Shown here: positions 43,255 through 52,824 of the stretch, piece by piece
Numbering within the stretch: position 1 is the stretch's first letter
Layout: each line of letters starts with the position of its first letter
Source of the DNA: Pandoraea anapnoica
Lineage (GTDB): Bacteria > Pseudomonadota > Gammaproteobacteria > Burkholderiales > Burkholderiaceae
Direction of reading: 5' to 3'
DNA: 64,000 nt
NCBI RefSeq assembly: GCF_902459765.1
Contig: NZ_CABPSP010000003.1
Location: 186,001 to 250,000 of the forward strand
The notes under the pieces: model-generated
Database searches by the model: none
The model's input: the letters and a program-made list of their open reading frames with translations, nothing else
What the model was told of the DNA's origin: nothing
Made by a program: the position numbers and the translations under genes

Positions 43255-45006
43255 ATGAAAGGCATTTCTCGGTACACACATTGGGTGGCCGCAACCGGAT
43301 TGGCGGCACTGTCCTTCGGAGCGATGTCGGCGGATTCGACAGGCGCGCATAGCCCGTATTGCGAAACCGTCGCGCAATGCGCGAACCCGATGGCCACCGG
43401 CGGCATGGTTACATCGTCGAACTATCTGGCGACACAAGCCGGATTGAAGGTGCTTCAGCAAGGCGGGAATGCCGTCGATGCGGCGATTGCCGTCGCGTCC
43501 ACCATCGCCGTCGTCTACCCTCAGATGAACACCATCGGCGGCGACAACTTCTGGCTCATCTACAACGCCAGAACCCACGAGCTTCGCGCACTGAACGCCA
43601 GCGGCCGAGCCGGCGAACGCGCCACCATTCAGTTCTACAAAGACAAGGGCCTTACCACGATCCCGCCACGCGGTTATCTGTCGGTTAATACCGTGCCCGG
43701 CGCAGTCTCCGGATGGGACGAGGCATATCGATACGCCCACGCCAGCATGGGACGAAGCCTCCCGTGGCGCGACCTGCTGCAAGACGCCATCCACTACGCT
43801 AAAGACGGCTTCATCGTCACGCCGTCGCTGGCAAAGTGGTCGGCTATCAACGTCGATACCACCGATAAAGTGTTTCGCAACCTTCAACAGTTCGATGGCT
43901 TCCGGCAAATCTTCCTGAAACCCGACGGCTCGCCCTACCCATCAGGAGAGCGCCTCAATCAGCCGGAGCTGGCGAACACGCTCACGCAGATTGCCGAGCA
44001 AGGTGCACAGGTGTTCTACAAGGGCGAGGTCGCCGAGAAGATCGTCAAGGACCTGCAGGCCAATGGCGGATTGCTCACGCGTGAGGATTTCGCCCGTCAT
44101 CGTGCCGATTGGGTGAAGCCGATCTCGGTGAAGTACCGGGGTTTCGACGCCTACAATTTCCCGCCGAATACACAAGGGTTTGCCTCGCTGGAAATTCTGA
44201 ACATCCTGAATCGATTCGATGTGAAGGCATTGGGCGAAGGCTCGGCCGATTACTATCATCTCCTCGTGGAGGCGACCAAGCAGGCCTTCGCAGACCGCGA
44301 CAAATATCTGGCCGATCCGGACTTCGTCGATATTCCGCTGGCCGACCTGCTGTCCGTCAAGCACGGCACGGCGCAGGCCGCGCGTATCGACATGCGCCGC
44401 GCCAACAATGAGGTCAAGCCGATGGACCCGAAGGGCGATACCGTCTGGTTCGGTGTCGTCGATGGCGACGGAAACGCCGTCTCGCTGATCCAGAGCATCT
44501 ATTACGATTTCGGCTCCGGCATCGTGCCAAAGGGAACCGGTATTCTCCTGCAGAATCGCGGTTCGTTCTTCTCGCTCGACCCGAGCCACATCAACCACCT
44601 CGCCCCCCACAAGCGCACCTTCCATACGCTCAACCCCGCCATGCTGATGAAGGACGGCAAGCCGTATCTGGTCTACGGAACGATGGGCGGCGAGGGACAA
44701 CCGCAGACGCAGGCGGCCATCGTCACACGCATCGTCGACTTCGGCCTCTCGCCGCAGGCCGCGATCAATGCGCCGCGCTGGTTGTACGGCCGGACCTGGG
44801 GTGTGTCGTCGAACGATCTCAAGATCGAAGCGCGTGTACCGACGGCAGTCTCGGAGGCACTGAAGCAGCGAGGCCATCCCGTCAAAGTCGTCGAACCCTT
44901 CACCGATACGATGGGCCACGCGGGTGCAATCCTGATCGATCCGGTCTCGGGCGAGCTGCAAGGCGCAGCCGACCTGCGCGGCGACGGATTGGTTGCAGGC
45001 TACTGA
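43255..45006 (+). CDS. ggt: Gamma-glutamyltransferase family protein (periplasmic)
   Basis: A 583-residue autoprocessed Ntn-hydrolase. The signal peptide is MKGISRYTHWVAATGLAALSFGAMSA. The large subunit includes QGGNAVDAAIAVASTIAVVYPQMNTIGGD. The nucleophile Thr is in GDTVWFGVVDGDGNAVS (about residue 396). The residues after it differ from the usual TTH, and GGEGQPQTQA is in place of the common GGxGG. It probably hydrolyses or transfers gamma-glutamyl groups from glutathione-like compounds, with a specificity that may differ from classical GGT. The start follows AAAGGGAGA. Confidence 0.9.
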   Translation: MKGISRYTHWVAATGLAALSFGAMSADSTGAHSPYCETVAQCANPMATGGMVTSSNYLATQAGLKVLQQGGNAVDAAIAVASTIAVVYPQMNTIGGDNFWLIYNARTHELRALNASGRAGERATIQFYKDKGLTTIPPRGYLSVNTVPGAVSGWDEAYRYAHASMGRSLPWRDLLQDAIHYAKDGFIVTPSLAKWSAINVDTTDKVFRNLQQFDGFRQIFLKPDGSPYPSGERLNQPELANTLTQIAEQGAQVFYKGEVAEKIVKDLQANGGLLTREDFARHRADWVKPISVKYRGFDAYNFPPNTQGFASLEILNILNRFDVKALGEGSADYYHLLVEATKQAFADRDKYLADPDFVDIPLADLLSVKHGTAQAARIDMRRANNEVKPMDPKGDTVWFGVVDGDGNAVSLIQSIYYDFGSGIVPKGTGILLQNRGSFFSLDPSHINHLAPHKRTFHTLNPAMLMKDGKPYLVYGTMGGEGQPQTQAAIVTRIVDFGLSPQAAINAPRWLYGRTWGVSSNDLKIEARVPTAVSEALKQRGHPVKVVEPFTDTMGHAGAILIDPVSGELQGAADLRGDGLVAGY

Positions 45007-45215
45007 GCTTAACGCGCGCCGGACATCGATTGCCGTTCGGCGCGGATCACTGTGAAATATTTCGTCGGACTTCCCACCCGGACATATCAAGATTTCCTGA
45101 TTTTGTGCCGTTATTTGTAGATCAAGTCTGCGTTATCTTGCCCGCAGCGCTGTCCGTATCCGACAAGCGAGACTCGATAAATTTCGCTCGCCAACATTCT
45201 TTTGTTTTTTCACTG

Positions 45216-46052
45216 ATGATGAACATGAAAGTCACAACGCTTGCGTCGGCCGCATTCCTGAGCGCAGCGTTGGCCGGTTGCGGTCACTCGGAAATCGATA
45301 CGGTTAAGTCGGCTGTCGTGCCGCAGGATTCGACACATACCTACGAAAGCGCGCTGTCGAGCCGCGCCTCGTGCGATAAGGATAGCTGGAGCACATTCAA
45401 GGACGATGCGAACCGAACCGTCGTGGAATACCGTTGCGAGTTGAAGAACGGTGCGCCGCTGCTTGCCGCATTCCGTCAGCAGAAGATCACCGATACGCAG
45501 CGCGATTTCCAGGGCTACTACAACGGCCTCGATCAATCCGCCGAGTCCCTCCGTCAGCGTGATCCTGAGGCTTTGGAGAAGCAACTCGCGGACGCTCAGC
45601 GTCAACTCTCAGAATTGCAGGCCAATGGCTCAGGCCCGATGCCGAATACGCCGGAGGCGCTCAAACAATCCATTGTCAACCGCGACAGCGCAATGGAGGC
45701 TGCACAATCTGCGGTCAATCGCGCCCAACAAGCGCTCAACGATGCGCGAGGCGGACAGTCCGGCGTGCAGCAGGAACGTGCCCGATTTGAGCAGCAGGAG
45801 AAGGACGCGCTCGCGCAAATCGACAAGACGTACGGCGGCGTCACCGGGGCGAGCGAAGTTTTCCGGTGGTATGTCCGGGATAAGCAAGTCGTGCCTGCCT
45901 GGGTGGGTGTTGAGCTCGCGAAGCAAGATGGCAGTACCGTACGACAGGATCGAAACTGGCAGCAGAACCTTCAGGATCTGCTGAACCACCGTGGAGACGA
46001 TCACGTTCATGCAGTACTCAACGTGCCGGACAGTATCGTAGCGAGCAAGTAG
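45216..46052 (+). CDS. Putative lipoprotein with central coiled coil
   Basis: A 278-residue protein whose signal peptide ends in the lipobox ALAGC, giving a lipidated Cys. Residues about 100-200 are a charged, Gln-rich helical region (LADAQRQLSELQ, AAQSAVNRAQQALNDARGG) typical of coiled coils. The C-terminal part (EVFRWYVRDKQVVPAWVGVEL) looks globular. I recognise no family. Start codons at 45216, 45219 and 45225 are all possible and none has a strong ribosome-binding site. Upstream 45007-45215 holds nothing notable. Confidence 0.72.
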   Translation: MMNMKVTTLASAAFLSAALAGCGHSEIDTVKSAVVPQDSTHTYESALSSRASCDKDSWSTFKDDANRTVVEYRCELKNGAPLLAAFRQQKITDTQRDFQGYYNGLDQSAESLRQRDPEALEKQLADAQRQLSELQANGSGPMPNTPEALKQSIVNRDSAMEAAQSAVNRAQQALNDARGGQSGVQQERARFEQQEKDALAQIDKTYGGVTGASEVFRWYVRDKQVVPAWVGVELAKQDGSTVRQDRNWQQNLQDLLNHRGDDHVHAVLNVPDSIVASK

Positions 46053-46114
46053 TCGGCTGCGATTCGGAGCTGTGAATTGGGGCGATAGGCCAACGGGCCA
46101 ATTCACCCCAAACC

Positions 46115-46342
46115 TCACCCCTCGATCTTATCGATGAACGCCAGCACCTGCGCTTCGGCGCGCACCCACGCGTCATCCGGTGAGTGACCCGATAGCCCGG
46201 TGATTTTGGAGAAGTCCGTGAAGAACACGCCGTTCTCCATGTGACCTATCGATGCGACAGCTCTCCATCCCGAGACCCCGTTCGGTGCTACGCGAATCAT
46301 GTACGTTCGCTGGCGGTACTGTTTATGCAACTGCGTTAGCAT
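46115..46342 (-). CDS. Small hypothetical protein
   Basis: A 75-residue protein (MLTQLHKQYRQRTYMIRVAP, then HMENGVFFTDFSKITGL and a helical AWVRAEAQVLAFIDKIEG end). The mixed beta-beta-alpha pattern and normal codon use suggest a real gene, but no function is recognised. It is convergent with the lipoprotein gene. Confidence 0.6.
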   Translation of the reverse strand: MLTQLHKQYRQRTYMIRVAPNGVSGWRAVASIGHMENGVFFTDFSKITGLSGHSPDDAWVRAEAQVLAFIDKIEG

Positions 46343-46398
46343 GTGGCGAACTCCGACTACTGGAGACTAATCCTAGCACGCGTATACGTAACGTGCGT

Positions 46399-46610
46399 TT
46401 AAAGTCCCGACCTCGGCTTTCCGCCCGCAAACCCAAGAACAGTGTCGTAAAGCTGCTGAGCCGCGCTGGATAGCACCAGCCCCCGCCGACGAATCAGACC
46501 GACGGTTGGCTCCTTCGGAATCGGTTCGAACTCGATCGTGTCTTCCTGCGCGCCGAGATAGTTCAGCCCGAAATCCGCTTCGGCACGCACGCGAGCGTGA
46601 CTTCTCCACC
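46399..46610 (-). pseudogene. Remnant of a LysR-type regulator gene (5' and internal deletions)
   Basis: The frame encodes SHARVRAEADFGLNYLGAQE and EFEPIPKEP, from the middle of a LysR substrate-binding domain. It then jumps straight to TVGLIRRRG and LSSAAQQLYDTVL, which is the usual C-terminus. About 80 codons between these parts are missing, as is everything before them including the DNA-binding domain. The autotransporter gene starts its 3' end 20 bp away. No functional start is expected. Confidence 0.75.
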
Positions 46611-46630
46611 CCAGGCGCGTCGCATTGGCA

Positions 46631-49600
46631 TTACCACCGATACCGATACCCCACCTGCCCGTAGACGTTACGACGATAGTCGCCGCCCATGTTGCGCGCG
46701 TACTTCACACCAGCGTACAAGGAAGACGTGCGGCCCAGCGTCGCTTCGACGCCTGCGCCGAGTTCGTACCACGTCTTCGCCAGGCTGCTGTCGAACGTCG
46801 CACCGCCTACGTTGGTCGCACCCGGCGACAAGAAGTCGTGGACCACGTCGACGCTCAGATACGGCGAGGCCGAGCCGACACCCACCGCATTGCCCAGATC
46901 CGGCGTGTTGAGCTTCACGCCCACGCGGCCGCGCAGGGCATTCGTCGTATTGCCCGACACCGACGACACGCTGTCGCTGAAGCCGTTCAGATGCAGGTAC
47001 TGATACGCCAGTTGCACTTGCGGCTCGACGGTGAAGCCCGACCCCAGAATCGAGAAGCGATGGCCGACCTCGCCCGACAACGCCGCACCGAAGCCGTTCT
47101 GCGTCGCGCCCACGCCAGCGACGTCGCTGTACTTGTTGCGATAGTGCGAGAACTGCGTCGTGACGTCGATGAAGGCGCCTTGCGGCAGAATGCGCGTCCA
47201 GTAAGCACCGACCGATTGCGCTTGCATCGAAACAGTGCCTGTCGCGGCGGAGAGCGTCGGGTCCTGCGTGCGCGCGCTGTCGGAGAACGACGCCGAGGCC
47301 GTCCCGAACGTCGCCGTCAGCCCCACGAGCGCGCTGCCGCCCATCCCCGAGGCATCCATGTTCAGGCGCCAGTCGCGGCCGAACTGCGCCGCGAACATGC
47401 GTTCGTCCGCACCGAAGCGGCCCGACAGCGTGGCGTCCATCGTCTTGCCGTATAAACGTCCCCACACACCGTTCGATGCATCCTCGCCCGGCACGCTCAC
47501 ACCGCGCACACTGCCCATGCGCTCCTGCAAGCGGCCCAGCATCGTGTAACCGAAGTCGCTGTTCAATTGCGGCGTCATCGCGTAGCCGACGGCTGCGGCG
47601 CGATAGGCCGTCTGGCCCGAAGCGTACGACGTCGACAAGTACCAGCTTGGATCGCCGCCCACCGGACCGACCTTGCGAAGCAGGTACTGATACGCACCTG
47701 CCTGAATGGGCGCCGCGAGCTTGAAGGCGCCGTCAGAGGCCGTCCCGTTGACCTGCACCAGTTGAATGCCCGCCCCAGATGTGGGCACGCCCGTCCCCGA
47801 GACCGTGAGCTTGAGCAGCGTCGTGCCGCTCGCATTTCCGTTGATGACCAGCTTGTCCGATGCGGTGGAGCCATCCGGCGCGACCGTCGCACCGAACAGC
47901 GCCGTGCCGTTGTTGCCGACGTAATCGCCCGCGATGGTGAACGTGCCGAGTGCACCCGGCGTAGCACCCAGCGACGCGCTGCCGACCGCGATGATGCCCG
48001 CGTTCGTCACGCTGCCGAGCACGCCGCCGTAACCACCGAGCGTCGCACCGGAGGCGACGCTCGTCATGCCGCTGCCCAGCGTTGCGCTGCGATGCGAGGC
48101 GTCGCCGACAAGGACTGTCGCACCGCTGGCAATCGACGTTGCGCCCGCGTAAGTGCTCGCACCGTTGAGCGTTATCGTGCCCGCACCGAGCGAGACTGCC
48201 GAGAAGTTGGAAATCGCGCCGTTGTAGTTGAATGCGTTTCCTGTACCCGGCGTGATCGTCAGCGTGCTGGTGCCGGTGCCGCCGGACACGTCGCCATTCA
48301 CCACCGCCGCGCCGCCCAGAATCTGGAGATTGCTGTTGCCGCTGCCGAGATCCACGGCGCGGCCGCTTTGGTCGGCCGTGATCGTGCCGTAGTTGATCAC
48401 GGTGGCATCGTTCGCGCCGGTATTCACGACCGCCGCCGTGGCACCGCCGCCTTCGAGCACGCCGCTGGCCTGGTTGATGACGGTGACGGTGAAGGCGTTG
48501 CGGCCGCCCGTCACGGCAATCGCCGAGTCGCTCTGGCCGCGAATGAGACCGCTGTTGACGATGGTCGTGTTCGTGTAGATGCCCTGCGGCGCGATGGGCG
48601 CTTTGGTGATGGGATCCTTGTCGACCCCCGCGAGCGTGATGCCGCGACCGATGCCGCCTGGCGTGTTCTCGCCGACGATGGTGCCGCTGTTGACGATGGT
48701 GCCGCCGCCCACGGTGACGCCTTCGCTGACGTCGTTGTTGGCGCGTGCGCCGCGAATCGTGCCCGAGTTGGTGATGTTGACGATGCCGTCGACATCCACG
48801 CCGTCGCCATCGCCCGTCACACCATTGCCGACGATCGTGCCCGCGTTGACGATGGTGACGACTTCCTTTGCGTTAAAGCCGTCGATGTTGATACCGGAGC
48901 CGTTCATGCCCTGAATCGTGGCGCCGGCGCTGTTGGTGACGCTCAGCGTGAACGTGCCGTCGGTCGTCGTATCGACGCCGCCCGTAATGCCATGGCGCGC
49001 CCCCTGAATCAGGCCGCTGCCCGTGTTGTTGACGGTGATGCCGCTGTTGGCCTGCGCGTCGACGCCGTCGCTGCTGCTCGTGCTGCCAGGGTTCACCGTC
49101 GAACGAATGATGCCCGCGTTGTTGACCACGCCATTCACGCCGGGGCGTACCGCGTCGGCTTCGTTCGCCTGAATGACACCGCCCGCAAAGTTGTTGAGAA
49201 CGTTGGTGCCGGTCGTGATGGCGTTGAAGTCGATGGCCTGATTGCCGCTACCGGAATTGTTGGTTGACGTGAGCGTGCCGTAGTTGTTGAAGACGATGCT
49301 GCCGTTCGCCTTGTTCATCTGGATCACGTCGGCGTCGAACGTCGTCATGCTTGCGCCGACACCGTTCGTGACCGTGAGCGACACACCCGTGTTGTCACGA
49401 ATGGCCCGGCCGGTGCCCGTCATGTTGATCGTGCCGTTGTTGACGATAGTGGCGTTGCCGGTGGCCGTAATGCCCACGGTGCCGCCGCTGACTAGCAAGG
49501 TGCCGCCGCTGTTGATCGTGCCGGTTTGGCCGCTCGACAACGTCTGCCCTGCGGTGATCGTCTGCCCGTTGATGATTTGGAAATTAGCGGCGAGAGCGTG

Positions 49601-49651
49601 CTGCTCGGCGAAAAGCGCGATGACGCCTGCCAGAATGGCGATGGGTTTCAT
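46631..49651 (-). CDS. Classical (type Va) autotransporter with repetitive beta-helix passenger
   Basis: A 1006-residue protein. The signal peptide ends near HALAANF. The passenger (about 25-700) is rich in Gly, Asn and Thr with recurrent NxGTI-like turns (VNNGTINMTG, VNAGTIVGNG, VNSGTIVGEN), predicting a beta-helix. The Autotransporter beta-barrel occupies about the last 280 residues (NGVWGRLYGKTMDATLSGRFG to VYGQVGYRYRW), ending in an aromatic residue as outer-membrane barrels do. Probable roles are adhesion or aggregation. It lies next to a LysR remnant. Confidence 0.93.
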   Translation of the reverse strand: MKPIAILAGVIALFAEQHALAANFQIINGQTITAGQTLSSGQTGTINSGGTLLVSGGTVGITATGNATIVNNGTINMTGTGRAIRDNTGVSLTVTNGVGASMTTFDADVIQMNKANGSIVFNNYGTLTSTNNSGSGNQAIDFNAITTGTNVLNNFAGGVIQANEADAVRPGVNGVVNNAGIIRSTVNPGSTSSSDGVDAQANSGITVNNTGSGLIQGARHGITGGVDTTTDGTFTLSVTNSAGATIQGMNGSGINIDGFNAKEVVTIVNAGTIVGNGVTGDGDGVDVDGIVNITNSGTIRGARANNDVSEGVTVGGGTIVNSGTIVGENTPGGIGRGITLAGVDKDPITKAPIAPQGIYTNTTIVNSGLIRGQSDSAIAVTGGRNAFTVTVINQASGVLEGGGATAAVVNTGANDATVINYGTITADQSGRAVDLGSGNSNLQILGGAAVVNGDVSGGTGTSTLTITPGTGNAFNYNGAISNFSAVSLGAGTITLNGASTYAGATSIASGATVLVGDASHRSATLGSGMTSVASGATLGGYGGVLGSVTNAGIIAVGSASLGATPGALGTFTIAGDYVGNNGTALFGATVAPDGSTASDKLVINGNASGTTLLKLTVSGTGVPTSGAGIQLVQVNGTASDGAFKLAAPIQAGAYQYLLRKVGPVGGDPSWYLSTSYASGQTAYRAAAVGYAMTPQLNSDFGYTMLGRLQERMGSVRGVSVPGEDASNGVWGRLYGKTMDATLSGRFGADERMFAAQFGRDWRLNMDASGMGGSALVGLTATFGTASASFSDSARTQDPTLSAATGTVSMQAQSVGAYWTRILPQGAFIDVTTQFSHYRNKYSDVAGVGATQNGFGAALSGEVGHRFSILGSGFTVEPQVQLAYQYLHLNGFSDSVSSVSGNTTNALRGRVGVKLNTPDLGNAVGVGSASPYLSVDVVHDFLSPGATNVGGATFDSSLAKTWYELGAGVEATLGRTSSLYAGVKYARNMGGDYRRNVYGQVGYRYRW

Positions 49652-49753
49652 AGACTCCGATGTCCTCTTTGGAACTTGGTCGAAGTCCCGGAGTATTCAT
49701 CGGAGTCATGACGAACTGATGAAATGCAGTGAAAGTTCCGAGCGTTGCCTGCT

Positions 49754-50368
49754 TCAATACAACCCGGCGACCGTGTTCTTCTGAAGATCGCGGTCGTAAG
49801 TCTCTGCGTCGAAATGTCCGCCGCTCAGACGGCGATGCATCGCGCCGGTGCTCGGAAGACATTCGCGGGCGAGCTGCGTCGACTGATCCCAAAGATGGGA
49901 GCGGACGATGGCTTTCGCGCAATGGAAGTACACGCGATCGATCGACACGAGGATCACCGTTTTGGGGAGCTTGCCGTTCACATCGAAGCGCGCGAGCAGG
50001 TCGGGGTCGACCGAAATGCGCGCCCGGCCGTTCACACGCAACGTCTCGCCGATGCCGGGGATGAGGAACAGCAGCGACACGCGTGGATCGGCAATGATGT
50101 TGCGCAGATTGTCGATGCGATTGTTGCCAGGACGGTCCGGTACGGCGAGCGTGCGTTCGTCGAGAATCTGGACGAAACCGGCCGGGTCGCCCTTGGGCGA
50201 GCAGTCCGTGCCTTCATCGCTGACGGACGCCAGCACCACGAACGGACAGGCTTTCACGAACGCCTGATAGTCCTCGTTGAGGTACGTCAGTTCCTTCCAG
50301 ATCGCGCGTTCGCCCGGCTCGCCATAGATCGCTTCGAGTTGTTCGACGCTGCTCACATCGTGATTCAT
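49754..50368 (-). CDS. PPOX-class FMN-dependent flavoprotein (MSMEG_1061-like)
   Basis: A 204-residue split-barrel flavoprotein of the pyridoxamine-phosphate-oxidase-like group. Typical segments are FVVLASVSDEGTDCSPKGDPAGFVQ, LAVPDRPGNNRIDNLRNIIADPRVSLLFLIPG and the terminal YFHCAKAIVRSHLWD. Such proteins bind FMN; the substrate is not known. Confidence 0.88.
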   Translation of the reverse strand: MNHDVSSVEQLEAIYGEPGERAIWKELTYLNEDYQAFVKACPFVVLASVSDEGTDCSPKGDPAGFVQILDERTLAVPDRPGNNRIDNLRNIIADPRVSLLFLIPGIGETLRVNGRARISVDPDLLARFDVNGKLPKTVILVSIDRVYFHCAKAIVRSHLWDQSTQLARECLPSTGAMHRRLSGGHFDAETYDRDLQKNTVAGLY

Positions 50369-50472
50369 GTCATTGCCTCATCACTTCAGGTGTCCGTTGC
50401 AGCGGGCAGTATAGAGGGTGACGTTGACGAGCGTAATGCAGACATGAAGCACATCGGCGCATCAGGCCCACA

Positions 50473-50808
50473 TCAGGCCGCGTCACCTCCCGAAAACCGC
50501 AGTCCCGCGATGCCCACGATTGCCAGCGTCAGAAAGCCGACGCGGCTCCACGTCAGTGACTCTCCGAACCAGAAGACGCCGACGATCACCAGTCCAACCG
50601 TCCCGATGCCGGTCCACATGGCATAGGCCATACCGACGGGCAGCGCGCGCAACGCCAGCGCCAGCAGGTAGATGCTCGCGAGCGCGGCGGCAATGGCGAC
50701 CGCACTCGGTAGCACGCGCGTCCAGCCCTCGTTGAGCTTGAGCGCGAGCCCCATCGCGATTTCCAGTGCCGCCGCGAGCAGCAGATAGATCCAGGCCATC
50801 GCGTTCAT
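50473..50808 (-). CDS. Small multidrug resistance (SMR) family transporter
   Basis: A 111-residue protein with four membrane helices. The N-terminal AWIYLLLAAALEIAMGLALKLNEGWT contains the essential Glu of SMR proteins, and AYAMWTGIGTVGLVIVGVFWFGES is the helix 3-4 signature. The sequence is closer to SugE/Gdx than to EmrE, so guanidinium or quaternary ammonium export is likely. It begins four bases after the GST stop, so the two are an operon. Confidence 0.9.
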   Translation of the reverse strand: MNAMAWIYLLLAAALEIAMGLALKLNEGWTRVLPSAVAIAAALASIYLLALALRALPVGMAYAMWTGIGTVGLVIVGVFWFGESLTWSRVGFLTLAIVGIAGLRFSGGDAA

Positions 50809-50812
50809 CGTG

Positions 50813-51481
50813 TCAGGCCTCCTGCGCCTCGGTTGCCTCGGACGCACCGCGATTGGCCGCAATTGCCTTTTGCACGGCCGGACGCGCTTCGATGTCCGTC
50901 AGCCATTGACGCACATCGGGGAACGGTGTCAGGTCGAGATCCAGTTCGTAGTGGGTGCGTAGCCACGCAAAGGCGGCAATGTCGGCAATCGAATACTCGT
51001 CCGTCGCGAGATAGGCCGATCTGGCCAGCTTCATGTCCACCACCCCGATCAGCCGCAGAGACTCCTTGCGATAGCGCTCGATGGCCTCAGTGTTGCGTGT
51101 CTTCGAGCCGTGCAGGAACCACCAGAGCTGACCCAGCATCGGGCCGATGCCGCCGATCTGAAAGTGCAGCCATTGATTGACGGCAATCGCCTTCGCCTGT
51201 GTCATCGGTTGCAACACACCGGTCTTCGTCGCGAGATAGGTCAGGATGGCACCCGACTCGAACACCGTCAGATCGCGCTCGTGGTCGACGACCACCGGAA
51301 TCTTGCCGTTCGGATTCATCGACAAAAACGCGGGTTGCTTCTGCTCGCCCGCAGAGAGATCGACGTTCACCTGTCGATGCTCAAGACCGGCTTCGTGCAG
51401 ATACAGACTGACCTTCAGCCCGTTGGGCGTGTCGGCCGTATAGAAGGTGAGCGGCGGGTGGATGGAATTCTTGGCGTTCAT
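50813..51481 (-). CDS. Glutathione S-transferase family protein (YfcG/Ure2p-like)
   Basis: A 222-residue GST. The thioredoxin-like domain begins LTFYTADTPNGLKVSLYLHEAGL, with NPNGKIPVVVDHE and FESGAILTYLA forming the glutathione site (Pro and Glu-Ser). The helical domain includes YSIADIAAFAWLRTHY. The TPNGLKV motif is that of nu-class YfcG-type enzymes, which often act as disulfide reductases. Two ATTGCA-type sites lie in its promoter, shared with a divergent E1-like gene. Confidence 0.93.
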   Translation of the reverse strand: MNAKNSIHPPLTFYTADTPNGLKVSLYLHEAGLEHRQVNVDLSAGEQKQPAFLSMNPNGKIPVVVDHERDLTVFESGAILTYLATKTGVLQPMTQAKAIAVNQWLHFQIGGIGPMLGQLWWFLHGSKTRNTEAIERYRKESLRLIGVVDMKLARSAYLATDEYSIADIAAFAWLRTHYELDLDLTPFPDVRQWLTDIEARPAVQKAIAANRGASEATEAQEA

Positions 51482-51512
51482 GGCATTCCTCGGGATGTTG
51501 CCTTGGTTTTCG

Positions 51513-51541
51513 ATTGCAAATACAATGATTGCAATTGCAAT
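51513..51541. promoter_or_regulatory. Two tandem ATTGCANNTGCAAT operators (GST / E1-like intergenic)
   Basis: A perfect 14-bp palindrome ATTGCAATTGCAAT (51528-51541) and an imperfect copy ATTGCAAATACAAT (51513-51526), 15 bp apart centre to centre. They lie between the divergent GST and E1-like genes. The same motif occurs twice around the MarR start, 1.8 kb away, so MarR is the likely binder. Confidence 0.72.
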
Positions 51542-51583
51542 CGTATGTGTTTCCACGACGAATCACAAGATGTGAGGAATGTC

Positions 51584-52810
51584 ATGAGGGAATGGGTGAG
51601 CCGGGGTCGTGCCGCGATGGAAGGAAGAAGCGCGCCGGACGAGGTCACGCGGCAGGCGGCGCTCGCCTGCATCGGCAAGCTGCGCGCGGTGCGCGGTGCG
51701 GGGCAGACGCCGGTGTCGCCGTCGGGTGCACTCGCTGCGCTAACGAATGCGCTGTCGGAAGGCGAGACGTCGGACAAAGTTTGGATCGTCGACTCGGATG
51801 CAGAGCACGCATCACCCCCGCCGCGTGATCCGGCGTCGAAGCGAAAGCGAAACAGCAAGCCCGTGCCGCTCGCTAGCGCCATCGTCACTTGGTTCCGCTC
51901 GGCCCCGGCGCGCGAACGTCCGCTGCTGTACCTGCTGCATTCACCAACGTTGCGCGGTGTGCTGAGCGCCGGTATCGAAGCGGCGGGATTGAAGGATGCT
52001 CAGGACGCCGGAGCAGGACGGCGTGGCATTTTCCTCAACGACGCCACCATCTGGTCGCCGGACAGGTTCAAGCGCGTTCGGCCGGAATTGCCGATGTGGC
52101 TCGCGGCACAGGCGCAATGGCTGCCGTACGACCCGGCGTCGGCACAAGAGTTGAAGGCGTTGCTGTGCGCGGCACTCGACGCTTTGTACGTTCGCGGTGA
52201 ATCCGGATTTTGCTATCTGAGCGCGCATGAACTGCCCCTCGCGCAATCACGCGCACTCACTCGCAGCGATGCACGCAACGCTTTCAGGGGGATGTACCGT
52301 CTGCGCCCGTTACCCGACACGAATCCGCCGTACGTCGTTCGACTGTGCGGGGCGGGCAGGGCGTTGGCGAACGTGCTGGAAGCCGCGCGCTGGCTGCAAC
52401 TCGATTGGGGCGTGGCGTGCGAAGTGTGGAGTTGCCCGAGCTACACGCGTCTGGCGCGCGAGGCGGGCGAGGCTGAGCGTGTGGCCTTGCAGCGTCCGAC
52501 TGCCGCTGCCAATGTGCCGCATCTCGTGCAATGCCTTGGCGACGGCAACGCACCGGTGCTTGCCGTCACCGGCTACGCCCGCCATATCGCCAATCAGATC
52601 GGTGCGTTCGTGCCCGCACGTTTTGCGGCGCTGGGCAGCGACGACGCTGACACCCGGACAGCGGCGGACGAAAGCGGTGAACGGCTCTGCACCGGCGACA
52701 CACCCGGGGTGCGATGGATCGTACTCAACGCGCTGCGTCTTCTGGTGGACGAGGGCACATTGCCGCGCACCCGGATCGCAGACGCCACGCGTCGCTACGG
52801 CGTGGTCTGA
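51584..52810 (+). CDS. C-terminal-only homologue of pyruvate dehydrogenase E1
   Basis: A 408-residue protein aligning with the second half of the homodimeric PDH E1 encoded 650 bp downstream. WLPYDPASAQELKALLCAALDALY matches the E1 YDPTFQYELAVILQDGMKRMY region. GMYRLRPLP, LDWGVACEVWS, VPHLVQCL and IANQIGAFVPARFAALGSDD follow the transketolase C-terminal domain. The ThDP-binding half (GDGEMD...N) is absent. The first 130 residues are basic and low in complexity. GAGGA precedes ATG 51584. An intact frame suggests a regulatory or structural role. Confidence 0.75.
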   Translation: MREWVSRGRAAMEGRSAPDEVTRQAALACIGKLRAVRGAGQTPVSPSGALAALTNALSEGETSDKVWIVDSDAEHASPPPRDPASKRKRNSKPVPLASAIVTWFRSAPARERPLLYLLHSPTLRGVLSAGIEAAGLKDAQDAGAGRRGIFLNDATIWSPDRFKRVRPELPMWLAAQAQWLPYDPASAQELKALLCAALDALYVRGESGFCYLSAHELPLAQSRALTRSDARNAFRGMYRLRPLPDTNPPYVVRLCGAGRALANVLEAARWLQLDWGVACEVWSCPSYTRLAREAGEAERVALQRPTAAANVPHLVQCLGDGNAPVLAVTGYARHIANQIGAFVPARFAALGSDDADTRTAADESGERLCTGDTPGVRWIVLNALRLLVDEGTLPRTRIADATRRYGVV

Positions 52811-52824
52811 AGGCGCGATTGGCC

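Noticed and set aside
47567-49267. 566-codon open frame antisense to the autotransporter
   Set aside because: It mirrors a high-GC coding strand, has Arg/Ala-rich composition and no motif, while the opposite frame has signal peptide, beta-helix and barrel.
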